From an uncultured Oligoflexales bacterium (GTDB lineage Bacteria; Bdellovibrionota_B; Oligoflexia; Oligoflexales; JAPPIL01), in NCBI GenBank assembly GCA_958296095.1, contig OY282434.1, forward strand, positions 2,696,001 through 2,760,000: DNA of 64,000 bases. The letters run 5' to 3'. Position 1 is the first letter of the stretch. Each line of letters begins with the position of its first letter. A model generated the notes under the pieces. The model saw only the letters and a list, made by a program, of their open reading frames with translations, did not search any database and was not told the DNA's origin. Shown here one piece after another: positions 8,303 to 17,334 of this stretch. The position numbers and the translations under genes were made by a program.

Positions 8303-10465
8303 TTAGCGCAGATCAAAGGCACTCTGGTTAACTTCTTTGCCGAATACTTGCGCGATCTGACGCACAATTTCAGGCAAGTTGTTTACGGGCAAGGGGTTGG
8401 CAAAGCCTTTGTCAGCAGCAAAAATTTGCTGCCAGTATTTTTTTCCTATGGCTTCTTCGCCATGCCCCCAAATAGACTCGTTTAAGCTGAGCGCAACCGC
8501 AGCTGTAGCGCCTAAAGCTGCCCCGCCGCCAGCAATGAGTGCGTTTCTCCCCCATAGTTTTTTATTCTCTTCCATTTCAGCCTTTTTTATTCGTATTGCA
8601 TCTAATTCCCCTTTTTCGGCCTCGGCAAGCCCAGCTCGCAACTTTTCGATCTCTTCTTGTGAGTTCTTCAGGCTTTGCTGTTGCGCCGCAAGATGGGACT
8701 GCTTCTGTTGTAAATCTGTCTTGAGATGTGCATGCTTGCCTTCCAATCCAGCCAGCACTTTCTGCTGCTCGTCCAGCTTAACCTTACGCGCACTCATCTC
8801 TATGCGAAGCTTCGTTATCCCTACGTTCAAGTTTGTGATCTGGTCTTGGCGCAGCACACGTTCAAGCCCTTCAAGACTACCTAGCCGTTCCCAGAACTTC
8901 TCCGTCTGCGGGGCATAAACCTTGGTATAATCACTACGAGTCGCTTCCAGTGTCAACAGACGCTCACGTGCGCTAGTGATGTCGCCCTCCACCCTCTTCA
9001 GCTCGCGTTTTAATCCACCCGTCCCAGCTTTGCCATGGAACCTGAGCATACCTTCATGACGTCTTAGGAGGTTAAAATCATCTATGCCACGTAAATACAA
9101 GTCCTCAATTTCAACCGCCGCCGCGTGTTTGCTGTAATCATCCATACTGGCATCAGGCTTAAGAATCGCTAAGTGATCATCTTCTGTCAAGGCATCATAG
9201 TGCTCTTTTATTTTCGCAAATTTGGTCGGGAAGTCCGCCTCGGGATCGATGCCCAATTTTTTGGCCAACTCAGTATCTATGTCGAATTGCACTTTTTGCC
9301 GCTCAGCTATAGCTTTTTTATAAACCCCTACCGGATAACCGCCTCCAATATCCATACTACCGAGCCGGAAGCGATACCTTTCAAGATGTTGCAGCTCAGT
9401 GGCTGCCTCTAGCATTAGTGCCCCTTCACGCCGACTGATAACCGCATTGGTAATATCCTCCACAAATACAGATGGCTTCTTCTTCATAAGAGCCTCCATA
9501 TTTTTTGCAAAAAGCTCCATGGTCTGCTTATGTTGCTCGGCAAAAACGAAATCATAAGACCCGCGATAAAAGTCTACCCCATCTTTGCCAAGTGCTACAT
9601 TTGGATCTTTTTTTAAAGCTTGCAACTTCTTAGCAAAAACGGAGTCAATCTCGTCAACTTGCTTGGTAAGGGCATCCAAAAGATCTGGATTTAGTGGCCC
9701 CCTAGGGCCGTAAATTGTAGACTCAAGTCTCTCACCTAGCTCTGGGTTGATCTTCTTAAATCTCTTGATTATACCATTCCTCTTTTTGGCATCAGCTCTT
9801 AGCAGTAAGCCTTGCTCTAATTCCTTTTGTAGCTTAGTGACCTCTTGGGATACGTTCCCCGCCTGCTGTTCTGCCTTAGCGATATCACTAAGCGCTGCCG
9901 TTATACTGTTGTTGACATCCTCTAGCAGTTTTTCCTGCGTGGTGATCCTGCCCGTAATATCTTCTTGCAATTTTATCTGTTTAGTTACCTCCTCGGCGGA
10001 TTTAGAGACCTCATCGATTTTTTTGCTGCTCACCTTAGCCCATTTTACGCCCTGACGCACACCTACGGCAGCCAGCGCCGCACCCGCGAGCACCGCGGCA
10101 TAACCACCATATTTGGCCGCGAAAGAACGTCGCCGTTCGTTGGCTAGCAACACTACCTCTGCACCGCTAGTATCGCGCAAGGCTGCACGGCAAAAACTGC
10201 TGTCGTCAAAATGCGATGCCTTTAGCGCGCCTTTTTTGCACAGCAACAAGCGATAGGCATTGCTGCCGCTCTGTTCGTCCCTGCTGGCCACCACCCCTAA
10301 GGTAAGTTTACCGTCGGTGACGGCACGCAGATCTGATTTTGGCTGAGGCAACTTGAACACACAGGCGCTCGTAGTCAGCAACGATGCCAACAGCAGCAAG
10401 TTTACCTTACCGATAGCTACACCGGCACGGCAATTGTTAGGCATTTTCCCACGCAACATTTTCAT
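8303..10465 (-). CDS. Large coiled-coil lipoprotein, unknown function
   Basis: The ATG at 10465 follows GGGGG at a good distance. The 720-residue product has a lipoprotein signal: a hydrophobic stretch (VNLLLLASLLTTSAC) ending in a lipobox cysteine at about residue 35. A short Cys-containing segment (CKKGALKASHFDDSSFCRAAL), a hydrophobic segment (YAAVLAGAALAAVG) and then several hundred residues of heptad-rich helix (for example EEVTKQIKLQEDITGRITTQ, EQQKVLAGLEGKHAHLK) follow. Near the C-terminus is a second hydrophobic stretch (ALIAGGGAALGATAAVALSL) and a tail with PLPVNNLPEIVRQIA. The layout suggests an envelope-spanning or scaffold protein. I do not recognise a family. Confidence 0.75.
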   Translation of the reverse strand: MKMLRGKMPNNCRAGVAIGKVNLLLLASLLTTSACVFKLPQPKSDLRAVTDGKLTLGVVASRDEQSGSNAYRLLLCKKGALKASHFDDSSFCRAALRDTSGAEVVLLANERRRSFAAKYGGYAAVLAGAALAAVGVRQGVKWAKVSSKKIDEVSKSAEEVTKQIKLQEDITGRITTQEKLLEDVNNSITAALSDIAKAEQQAGNVSQEVTKLQKELEQGLLLRADAKKRNGIIKRFKKINPELGERLESTIYGPRGPLNPDLLDALTKQVDEIDSVFAKKLQALKKDPNVALGKDGVDFYRGSYDFVFAEQHKQTMELFAKNMEALMKKKPSVFVEDITNAVISRREGALMLEAATELQHLERYRFRLGSMDIGGGYPVGVYKKAIAERQKVQFDIDTELAKKLGIDPEADFPTKFAKIKEHYDALTEDDHLAILKPDASMDDYSKHAAAVEIEDLYLRGIDDFNLLRRHEGMLRFHGKAGTGGLKRELKRVEGDITSARERLLTLEATRSDYTKVYAPQTEKFWERLGSLEGLERVLRQDQITNLNVGITKLRIEMSARKVKLDEQQKVLAGLEGKHAHLKTDLQQKQSHLAAQQQSLKNSQEEIEKLRAGLAEAEKGELDAIRIKKAEMEENKKLWGRNALIAGGGAALGATAAVALSLNESIWGHGEEAIGKKYWQQIFAADKGFANPLPVNNLPEIVRQIAQVFGKEVNQSAFDLR

Positions 10466-10569
10466 CACTAACCCCCAAACAAAAGTCTAAAAATCATCAA
10501 CGCTCGCTAGGCGTATCGTTTTTTTTTTTTGCATTCTTTAGCAAAAAAATATTTGAGGCCGCATGCTGC

Positions 10570-10800
10570 CCTATCTTATTGGGATAATTGTGGATTTTTT
10601 GCTACGCGCTACGCTGCTTTTTTGTAACGCTCGCTTTCTAGCTCGCTTCGCTCGCTACGCTGCTTTTTGTATCGCTCGCTTCCTAGCTCGCTGCATGTTC
10701 TCAGGCCACTCTGCGCGCCCTCTCTGCTTGCTCCCAAGTCTCTCGGCTGTTGCCACCACCTCTTGCCTACCGAGAGCTCCAATCTGCCTATTGACTTAAT
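10570..10800. repeat. Repeat island 2 (A elements and a half B element)
   Basis: This lies in the divergent gap between the coiled-coil lipoprotein and the winged-helix repeat protein. Two plus-oriented A elements (TTGTAACGCTCGCTTTCTAG at about 10622 and the TTGTATCGCTCGCTTCCTAG form at about 10668) are followed by D-type linker and the left end of a B element (CCTACCGAGAGCTCC near 10768). The B right half is missing. Such a gap would normally hold promoters for both neighbours; none is obvious. Confidence 0.85.
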
Positions 10801-10913
10801 GTGGCAAGATTGCTATACAGGTCGGGGCGTTTTGTTTGGCTATAGGATACGGGATTGATTAGCTGGGCGGGACAGTCTTTATTAGAAAAAGAAAAGAAAG
10901 GAGAGCAAAGGGT

Positions 10914-12332
10914 ATGAGAGTGATTTGCTTATTGAGTGCGCTGCTAGCCGGTGAAGGCTTGTCGGCACGTTCACAGATATTACATGTTGTCTCTCAACAG
11001 GTTGGATATTCGTCGGCGCTGCGTCTGGCGACAGGGTTAACAGGCGTAGAGCTTACCTCCGTCATCAAGCAACTCAGCAACGGGGGTGTTAGTGTCTGCG
11101 ATCTGGGAGATACGTGCAAAGCGTTCTATGCTGATGCGCACGGTCTCTTGCATCAATTCATCAGCTATCGGGGCAAATTGTATGAGAGTTCTTTTTTGGC
11201 AAGTCAGGTCTGGGGAGATTGGCAACCTGCTGACTTCGAGAACGTAGCTATCTCCAATGATATAGGCAAGCTGCGGGAACTCTCTGAACGTTCGCTAGCT
11301 AGTCTCGATTACCACACATCCCAACCACCAGTAGCCAGAGTAAGATTACTGGAGTTTCTCACCCGACCAGACATTGTCGCCAAGTTGAGAAATGGCATAG
11401 GGGTATCGTCTGATCAAGTTGCCACAGCTTTGGGACATGATGATGCGAGATTTATCGGGCGGCAAATTAGCCAGCTCAAGCAAGAGCTCAATATCGAGCT
11501 AAAAACGAGACGCGGTGATAGTGCCAAGATATGGGTATATACAGGAGTTGATCCAATCCCCAACTACCTGTCGTTGCCACCTGACATCCACGCACGGTTA
11601 CGGGAGCTTTTCACCCGACCAGACGTTGTCACCAAGTTGCAAGATGGCACAGGGGTAAGACCTGCACAAGTTGGCAAAGATCTGGGACTTGATGATATAG
11701 CCTCTATCGGGCGGCAAATCGGCGAGATCAAACAAGAGCTCAATATCGAGCTAAAAATGAGACGCGGGGATTACGCCATGGTATGGGTATATACAGAAGT
11801 TGATCCGATCCCCAACTACCCGTCGTTGCCACCTGACATCCACGCACGGTTAAGGAAGTTTCTCACCCGACCAGACATTGCTGCCAAGTTGCAAGATGGC
11901 ACAGGAGTATCGTCTGATCAAGCTGCCACAGCTTTGGGGGTTGACGATGTGAGATCTATCAGGTTGCAAATCATCCAGTTCAAGCAAGAGCTGGGCATAG
12001 AAGAGCGCACGAGACGCGGAGATCACATCAAGGTATGGGTACACACAGGGGTTGATCCGATCCCCAACTACCCGTCGTTGCCACCCGATATCCACGCACA
12101 GCTGCGGGAGTTTTTAGCCCGACCAGACATTGCTGCCAAGTTGAAAGGCACAGGGATAACCTCTGCACAAGTTGGCGAAGCTCTGAAGTTTGCTAGTGCG
12201 AGATCTGCGGCAAGAAAAATCCGTCAGTTCAAGCAAGAGCTGGGCCTGGAGCTGCGCACGCGACGTGGTGATCGCCAGAATGTCTGGGTGCTGGTAGGAG
12301 TTGATCCAATCCCCAATTACAAGAAACGCTAG
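10914..12332 (+). CDS. Protein of four 84-residue winged-helix-like repeats with an N-terminal export-like signal
   Basis: The ATG follows AGGAG (10899-10903). The 472 residues start with MRVICLLSALLAGEGLSA, which looks like a signal peptide. Residues 19-137 are unique. Then four tandem repeats follow at about 138-221, 222-305, 306-389 and 390-472. Each repeat runs helix (LREFLTRPDIAAKL), helix-turn-helix-like segment (GVSSDQVATALG...IGRQISQ), helix (FKQELNIEL), then a basic beta hairpin (TRRGD...VWVYTG) and a VDPIPNYPSLPPD linker. This order fits a winged-helix DNA-binding fold. The first three linkers are nearly identical, so expansion is recent or homogenised. A DNA-binding repeat protein with an export signal is unusual; an effector acting outside the cell is one speculative option. 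No family recognised. Confidence 0.72.
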   Translation: MRVICLLSALLAGEGLSARSQILHVVSQQVGYSSALRLATGLTGVELTSVIKQLSNGGVSVCDLGDTCKAFYADAHGLLHQFISYRGKLYESSFLASQVWGDWQPADFENVAISNDIGKLRELSERSLASLDYHTSQPPVARVRLLEFLTRPDIVAKLRNGIGVSSDQVATALGHDDARFIGRQISQLKQELNIELKTRRGDSAKIWVYTGVDPIPNYLSLPPDIHARLRELFTRPDVVTKLQDGTGVRPAQVGKDLGLDDIASIGRQIGEIKQELNIELKMRRGDYAMVWVYTEVDPIPNYPSLPPDIHARLRKFLTRPDIAAKLQDGTGVSSDQAATALGVDDVRSIRLQIIQFKQELGIEERTRRGDHIKVWVHTGVDPIPNYPSLPPDIHAQLREFLARPDIAAKLKGTGITSAQVGEALKFASARSAARKIRQFKQELGLELRTRRGDRQNVWVLVGVDPIPNYKKR

Positions 12333-12419
12333 GCAATGGCTTTAGTTCCCGATCAACCAGACAAGCTACCCGATTGATTTTTTCAAAAAATCTACAGCCA
12401 GCCGCGTTGTGCTAATGAT

Positions 12420-13400
12420 GACAAAATAGCTTCCCGCTCGCTGCGCTCGCTGCGCTTGCTACGCTGCTTTTTGTATCGCTCGCTTCCTAGCTCATCGCTA
12501 CGCGATGCTTTTTGTATCGCTCGCTTCCTAGCTCGCTGCATGCGCTACGCGCGGCTCTTTGTATCGCTCGCTTCCTAGCTCGCTTCGCTCGCTACGCTGC
12601 TTTTTGTATCGCTCGCTTCCTAGCTCGCTGCATGTTCTCAGGCCTCCTGCCATTGCGTTCTCTCCTTGCAACCGAGTTTATTTTTTAGATAAAAGCATGT
12701 GCTTGCACCTATCTCAGGGCGAGTTTCTCGGTAGGGCTGCGCCTCGCCAAGACGATGGAGGAATGGGCTAAGGGACTAGCTCCGCTTGGGTTTGCCACGA
12801 AGACCCCTGCTTGCTCCCAAACCTCTCAGCGGCTGCCCCCACCTCTTGCCCACCAAGAGCTCCATGAACGGCAGGGCGAGGCCGTTCGCTACGCTGCGCC
12901 GTGGCGCGCGGCTTTTTGTATCGCTCGCTTTCTAGCTCGCTTCGCTCGCTACGCTGCTTTTTGTATCGCTCGCTTGCTAGCTCGCTGCATGCGCTCTGGT
13001 CTCCCTGTATTGCGTTCAGGTTTGACTGCTAGCCCCTTTGCTTGCCCCCAAGTTTCTCTCGATCGCGTTCAAGCTTGCCTACCGAGAGCTTTATGAACGG
13101 CACGGCAAGACCGTACGAAAACTCGACCTCAAATATTGCCGTATTGCCGTTAGTTTATTTTTTTTGCACAAGGCATGTGCCTATACCTGTGGAGGTCGGG
13201 TTTCTCGGTAGGGCTGTGCCGTGGCGCGCTACGCGCTACGCGGTTCTTTGTAACGCTCGCTTCCTAGCTCGCTTCTCGTCCTCGGACCACTCTGCTTGTT
13301 CTCAAGCTTGCCTGCTAGCCCCTTTGCTTGTTCTCAAACCTCTCGGCTATTGCGTTCAGGCTTGCCTGCCGAGAGCCACATGAACGGCGCGGCGAGGCAA
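12420..13400. repeat. Repeat island 3
   Basis: Between convergent genes. It starts with five or so A elements in plus orientation (about 12460-12640) joined by CGCTTCGCTCGCTACGC runs. A B right half at about 12668-12742, C unit and D linker follow. A left half of B (12844-12890) is broken at its GAGGCCGT hairpin and joined to more A elements (12910-12985). A full B element lies at 13078-13212, another A at about 13243-13275, and a last B left fragment at 13366-13400 abuts the end of the small gene at 13401. No gene is seen in it. Confidence 0.9.
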
Positions 13401-13634
13401 TTATTTTTCCACGCGACATGCCATGGTATGGCGGCGGGTCTTGCCTGCTTCAAGGCAGATAGCTGATTCGACGCGGATCAACTTGTGGCCAAGCACGTAT
13501 TCCATCCGCTCCAGCCGTGTCCTGAGCACGTATTCGGTGCGCTTCAGTCCGATCCTAAGCGTGAACCACAGGCCCCACAGGGGCACGGCGATGAGCACAA
13601 ACTCCAGCAGATCTTTGAGTGCATACTTATCCAT
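13401..13634 (-). CDS. Small membrane protein, hypothetical
   Basis: This 77-residue frame starts MDKYALKDLLEFVLIAVPLW, giving one membrane segment, followed by a basic amphipathic part with a repeated (K/R)xEYVL pattern (RTEYVLRTRLERMEYVLGHK). The composition is protein-like and differs from the surrounding repeats, which end exactly at its stop codon. The ribosome-binding site is weak. The C-terminus may have been cut by the adjoining B fragment. It could also be a non-coding stretch between the repeat island and pyk. Confidence 0.4.
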   Translation of the reverse strand: MDKYALKDLLEFVLIAVPLWGLWFTLRIGLKRTEYVLRTRLERMEYVLGHKLIRVESAICLEAGKTRRHTMACRVEK

Positions 13635-13716
13635 ATTGTACAGCGTAACCCGTAGCCATCACCATCGTCAAATAAAGCAAAAATAAAAAAGTAGCAGAAT
13701 GTTGCGCAACTCGTCT

Positions 13717-13722
13717 ATAATA
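13717..13722 (+). promoter_or_regulatory. Possible -10 box for pyk
   Basis: A perfect TATAAT lies 34 bases before the ATG at 13756. No convincing -35 box is found at 16-18 bases upstream, so this is weak. If used, it would exclude the ATG at 13699 and support 13756 as the start. Confidence 0.3.
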
Positions 13723-13755
13723 GTAGTGTTATCCCGTTGCCTTGCGGAAACAGCC

Positions 13756-15246
13756 ATGTTGTCCACCAAACCTACCCCACAAAGTGCGAGAGCGCTGCAG
13801 GATCACACCACCGTGCGGCACTGCAAGATCGTGGCCACAGTCGGCCCCTCTTCAAGCGATGCGGCCACCCTCAAGACGATGATTGAGGCGGGACTCGACA
13901 TCGTGCGGCTCAACTTTTCCCACGGCGATCACGCGGCACATCTTGCCGTCATTGAGACGATTCGCCGCCTCACCAACGAGTGCGGCAAGCACATCACCAT
14001 CCTGCAGGACTTGCAGGGGCCGAAGATTCGTTGCGGCCTGCTCATGCAGGACATGGATCTGCAGGACGGGGAGAGTTACACGCTGGTCTATGGCGAGCGG
14101 CAAACAGACCCACGTGTGATTCCAGTCGATTATGATGGCATCTTCGCCGATCTGCGCACGGGGCAGAAGATTATCATGAACGATGGCTTGTTGGCCTTTG
14201 AGATTACCGCGGTCAGTGCTGCACAGGTTGAGGTGAAAGTTATCGATGGTGGGGTGCTAAAGAGTCGCAAGGGAATTAATTTTCCGCGGGCAAACCTATC
14301 ACTGTCGGCCTTGACCGAGAAGGATACCGAAGACCTGCTGTTCGGCATTGCCAACGGGGTCGATGCCATCGCCCTGTCTTTTGTGCAGACTGCCGATGAT
14401 GTCATGCAAGTAAAGAAAATGATCACCGCGCTCGCCTCTAACGTGCCTGTGGTCGCCAAGATCGAGCGGCTATCGGCACTCAAGGACATTGCCGCCATCG
14501 CCGCGGCCAGTGATGGCTTGATGGTGGCACGTGGCGATCTCGGTGTCGAGGTGCGGGTTGAGAAAGTGCCTGCCTATCAGCGCAAGATTATCGCGGCAGC
14601 CGCGGCCAATGGCAAGCCTGTGATTGTCGCAACCCAAATGCTGGAGTCAATGATCGAGAACCCCCTGGCCTCGCTGGCGGAGGTTGCCGATGTCGCCAAC
14701 GGCGTGCTTGAATCAGCAGACTGTCTCATGCTTTCAGCCGAAACCGCTTCAGGCAAATACCCTGTGCAGGCATTGCGCAAGATGGTCGCGGTCATCGATG
14801 CTGTAGAGCACTGGACCTTGACACATCGCAACGTCTTTGCCACCCCACAACGGCAGGCTTGCAAGGAGCAAGTTACCGCTTGGGAAACACACACGGCCAT
14901 TGCCGCCGCGGCCTGCGAAGCCGCCGACAGCCTTGATGCTAAGGCTATCGTTTGCCTCACCCTATCAGGCTCGATCGCGGCATCGATTGCCCGCTGGCGA
15001 CCGAAAACTCCCATCATTGCCATCAGTCCGCGCCAAGAAGTCATCCGCCGCCTCAACCTAATCTGGGGTGTATATGGTGTCCAGAACCCTCTGTTCTACA
15101 AGACTGACGTGCTACTGCAGGAACTGCCTCAAACTTTAAAAGGCATGGGTATCGTGCAGAGCGGCGACATGATCGTCATCACCGCAGGTATCCCCATTGC
15201 CCAGATGTGCCCGACGAACACGATTAAAATAAATAAAATTTCTTGA
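13756..15246 (+). CDS. pyk: Pyruvate kinase
   Basis: Converts phosphoenolpyruvate and ADP to pyruvate and ATP at the end of glycolysis. From the ATG at 13756 the protein has 496 residues; an in-frame ATG at 13699 would add 19. The family motifs are intact: HCKIVATVGPSS near the start, RLNFSHGDH, VPVVAKIERLSALKDI (catalytic Lys), SDGLMVARGDLGVE (metal-binding), GKPVIVATQMLESMIENPLA and SADCLMLSAETASGKYPV. The C-terminal allosteric domain is present (AIVCLTLSGSIAASIARWRP). Its tail ends NTIKINKIS rather than the usual TNTLRVHQV-like end. It stands alone between two repeat islands. Confidence 0.95.
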   Translation: MLSTKPTPQSARALQDHTTVRHCKIVATVGPSSSDAATLKTMIEAGLDIVRLNFSHGDHAAHLAVIETIRRLTNECGKHITILQDLQGPKIRCGLLMQDMDLQDGESYTLVYGERQTDPRVIPVDYDGIFADLRTGQKIIMNDGLLAFEITAVSAAQVEVKVIDGGVLKSRKGINFPRANLSLSALTEKDTEDLLFGIANGVDAIALSFVQTADDVMQVKKMITALASNVPVVAKIERLSALKDIAAIAAASDGLMVARGDLGVEVRVEKVPAYQRKIIAAAAANGKPVIVATQMLESMIENPLASLAEVADVANGVLESADCLMLSAETASGKYPVQALRKMVAVIDAVEHWTLTHRNVFATPQRQACKEQVTAWETHTAIAAAACEAADSLDAKAIVCLTLSGSIAASIARWRPKTPIIAISPRQEVIRRLNLIWGVYGVQNPLFYKTDVLLQELPQTLKGMGIVQSGDMIVITAGIPIAQMCPTNTIKINKIS

Positions 15247-15249
15247 GCT

Positions 15250-16020
15250 GAGCTACGCTACGCGGCTCTTTGTAACGCTCGCTTCCTAGCTCGCTGCATG
15301 TTCTCAGGCCACTCTGCGCGCCCTCTCTACCTGCCCTCAGGCCTTTCGGCTGTTGCGTTGAGGCTTGCCTACCGAGAGCTCTATGAATGGCACGGCGAGG
15401 CCGTACGAAAACTCGACCACAAACACTGCCAACACTGCAACCAGATTATTTCCTTGCACAAGGCATGTGCTTGCATCTGTTGAGGTCGAGTTTCTCGGTA
15501 GGGCTGCGCCGTGCCAAGATAACGGGGACTTGTGCTAAGGAAGGTCTTTGCCCCTCGTTATCGCGTTCAAGCTTGCCCCCAAGTCTCTCGGCTGTTGCCC
15601 ACACCTCTTGCCCACCGAGAGCTTCATGAAGGGCGAGGCGAGGCCGTTCGCTGCGCTGCGACTCTTTGTAACGCTCGCTTCCTAGCTCGCTCCTTGTCCT
15701 CAGGCCTCTCGGCTGTTGCGTTGAGGCTTGCCTACCGAGAGCTCTATGAATGGCACGGCGAGGCCGTACGAAAACTCGACCACAAACACTGCCAACACTG
15801 CAACCAGATTATTTCCTTGCACAAGGCATGTGCTTGCATCTGTTGAGGTCGAGTTTCTCGGTAGGGCTGCGCCGTGCCAAGATAACGGGGACTTGTGCTA
15901 AGGAAGGTCTTTGCCCCTCGTTATCGCGTTCAAGCTTGCCCCCAAGTCTCTCGGCTGTTGCCCACACCTCTTGCCCACCGAGAGCTTCATGAAGGGCGAG
16001 GCGGTACGCGGCTTTTTGTA
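15250..16020. repeat. Repeat island 4 with a near-perfect ~310-bp tandem duplication
   Basis: Full B elements lie at 15368-15502 and 15731-15865 in plus orientation, each followed by a C unit and D linker, then by a second B left end (15616- and 15979-). The two blocks, about 15333-15644 and 15696-16007, are almost identical at a period of 363 bases. An A element lies between them (about 15662-15690) and another precedes them (about 15265-15296). In both blocks the second B left end is cut and joined to A-type sequence. No gene is seen. Confidence 0.92.
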
Positions 16021-16034
16021 TCGCTCGCTCTACG

Positions 16035-16390
16035 AGGCTTCCTTGCCGCTTTCTCGCTCGCTTCGCTCGCTGGACTTTTTGCCGCTTTCTCGCTCGCTTC
16101 GCTCGCTGGACTTTTTGCCGCTTTCTCGCTCGCTTCGCTCGCTGGACTTTTTGCCGCTTTCTCGCTCGCTTCGCTCGCTGGACTTTTTGCCGCTTTCTCG
16201 CTCGCTTCGCTCGCTGGACTTTTTGCCGCTTTCTCGCTCGCTTCGCTCGCTGGACTTTTTGCCGCTTTCTCGCTCGCTTCGCTCGCTGGACTTTTTGCCG
16301 CTTTCTCGCTCGCTTCGCTCGCTGGACTTTTTGCCGCTTTCTCGCTCGCTTCGCTCGCTGGACTTTTTGCCGCTTTCTCGCTCCGCTCTC
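16035..16390. repeat. 36-bp tandem array, about nine copies
   Basis: A unit reading TGGACTTTTTGCCGCTTTCT then CGCTCGCTTCGCTCGC repeats every 36 bases, with TGGAC at 16071, 16107, 16143, 16179, 16215, 16251, 16287, 16323 and 16359. Copies look identical. The period is a multiple of three, so all frames stay open (for example repeats of SLAGLFAAFSLA), which explains the long frames across it. The unit is related to element A (CGCTCGCTTCGCTCGC). The same unit occurs once in the 55.6-56.3-kb island at about 56288-56325. Confidence 0.95.
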
Positions 16391-16492
16391 TACTCGTATT
16401 GCTAAAAATTAAATTTTTCTTGATGACTTGCGTTTTTTTTTTGCTAGCGGTGCAGGCCGTTGTTGGTTAATTTCATTTTTAGGAGAAGTGTT

Positions 16493-17065
16493 ATGTTGAA
16501 ACGACGGAGTTTGATGGGACTGATGATGGCAGTGCTATGTCTGCAGGCAGAAGCGGCTGATGTTCCACTGTCTGCCGAGGAAATGTGGAAGAGCCAAAGG
16601 GGCTCGACTGCCGATGCCTTTGGTGTTGATGAGGGTTACTTGCCTGAACAGCCTGGGCCGTATGGCGATGAAACCCCAGATTATGAAATCCTTTATTGGG
16701 AAAAGGGCGACGTGTCGGTCTTCTCTTTCGGTTACGGTTGGGGTGACATCGATGATAGGTATATATTTCCGCTGCGGCGGCACAAGTCCTGGCGATGTCC
16801 TACCTGTTTTCGCCTCACCGATCTCAGCGATAGTATTGATCTGGGAGAAGGTTCGTGCACTGTCATCGAGGTCGCGGCAGATGATCACAGGCGTTCGTCG
16901 TGTCAGATGAAGTTTTTTGGTGACCACAGTAACCTAGGAAATCACACGAAAGCGCAGATGACCTTCAACTCAGCCGAAAGAAATGATGGGAGTAGTTATC
17001 TAAGCGTCGCCTCGTTTGCGGTGACGGTAACCCATGTCTTCGATGATTCCACGATTTCTTATTAA
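16493..17065 (+). CDS. Small exported protein, unknown function
   Basis: The ATG at 16493 follows AGGAG by seven bases. The 190-residue product has a signal peptide (MLKRRSLMGLMMAVLCLQAEAA) and a mature acidic domain. That domain contains an aromatic stretch (VSVFSFGYGWGDIDDRY), a CPTC motif, two further cysteines (GSCTVIEV and SSCQMKFF) and a strand-rich C-terminus (SYLSVASFAVTVTHVF). The paired cysteines suggest disulphides or metal binding outside the cytoplasm. No family recognised. The 270 bases after it, up to 17334, hold no gene I can support. Confidence 0.65.
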   Translation: MLKRRSLMGLMMAVLCLQAEAADVPLSAEEMWKSQRGSTADAFGVDEGYLPEQPGPYGDETPDYEILYWEKGDVSVFSFGYGWGDIDDRYIFPLRRHKSWRCPTCFRLTDLSDSIDLGEGSCTVIEVAADDHRRSSCQMKFFGDHSNLGNHTKAQMTFNSAERNDGSSYLSVASFAVTVTHVFDDSTISY

Positions 17066-17334
17066 GAACTCCAATGCCGATTGCGTGCTTATCGTGGTCG
17101 GCAAACACCGACGACGCGGTGTTGGTCATGTAGCCTTTTTCCGTTCGATCGTTTCCACCAACCAATCGAGAAAAGAGGCAAATTCAGCTACAAGCAGCTA
17201 TCGCAGAGACGGTGCTGGGTTGTGTTCGCAGAGATCGATGTGGCAAAGATTGCCCTTGGCAAAACCGCAGGCGCATGCGATACACGGGTGTCGCTTTTTT
17301 GCCGAGGGATCGATTTAGCTAACCGGGAGCAGTT

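Noticed and set aside
7747-8367. 206-codon minus-strand open frame
   Set aside because: It crosses B, C and A elements with no own start signal; the same peptide pieces recur in other frames elsewhere.
16035-16390. CRISPR array
   Set aside because: The 36-base period is striking, but the copies are contiguous with no variable spacers and there are no cas genes.
15895-16470. 191-codon open frame rich in SLAGLFAAFSLA
   Set aside because: It is produced by the 36-bp tandem array, starts inside island repeats, and two other frames are open as well.
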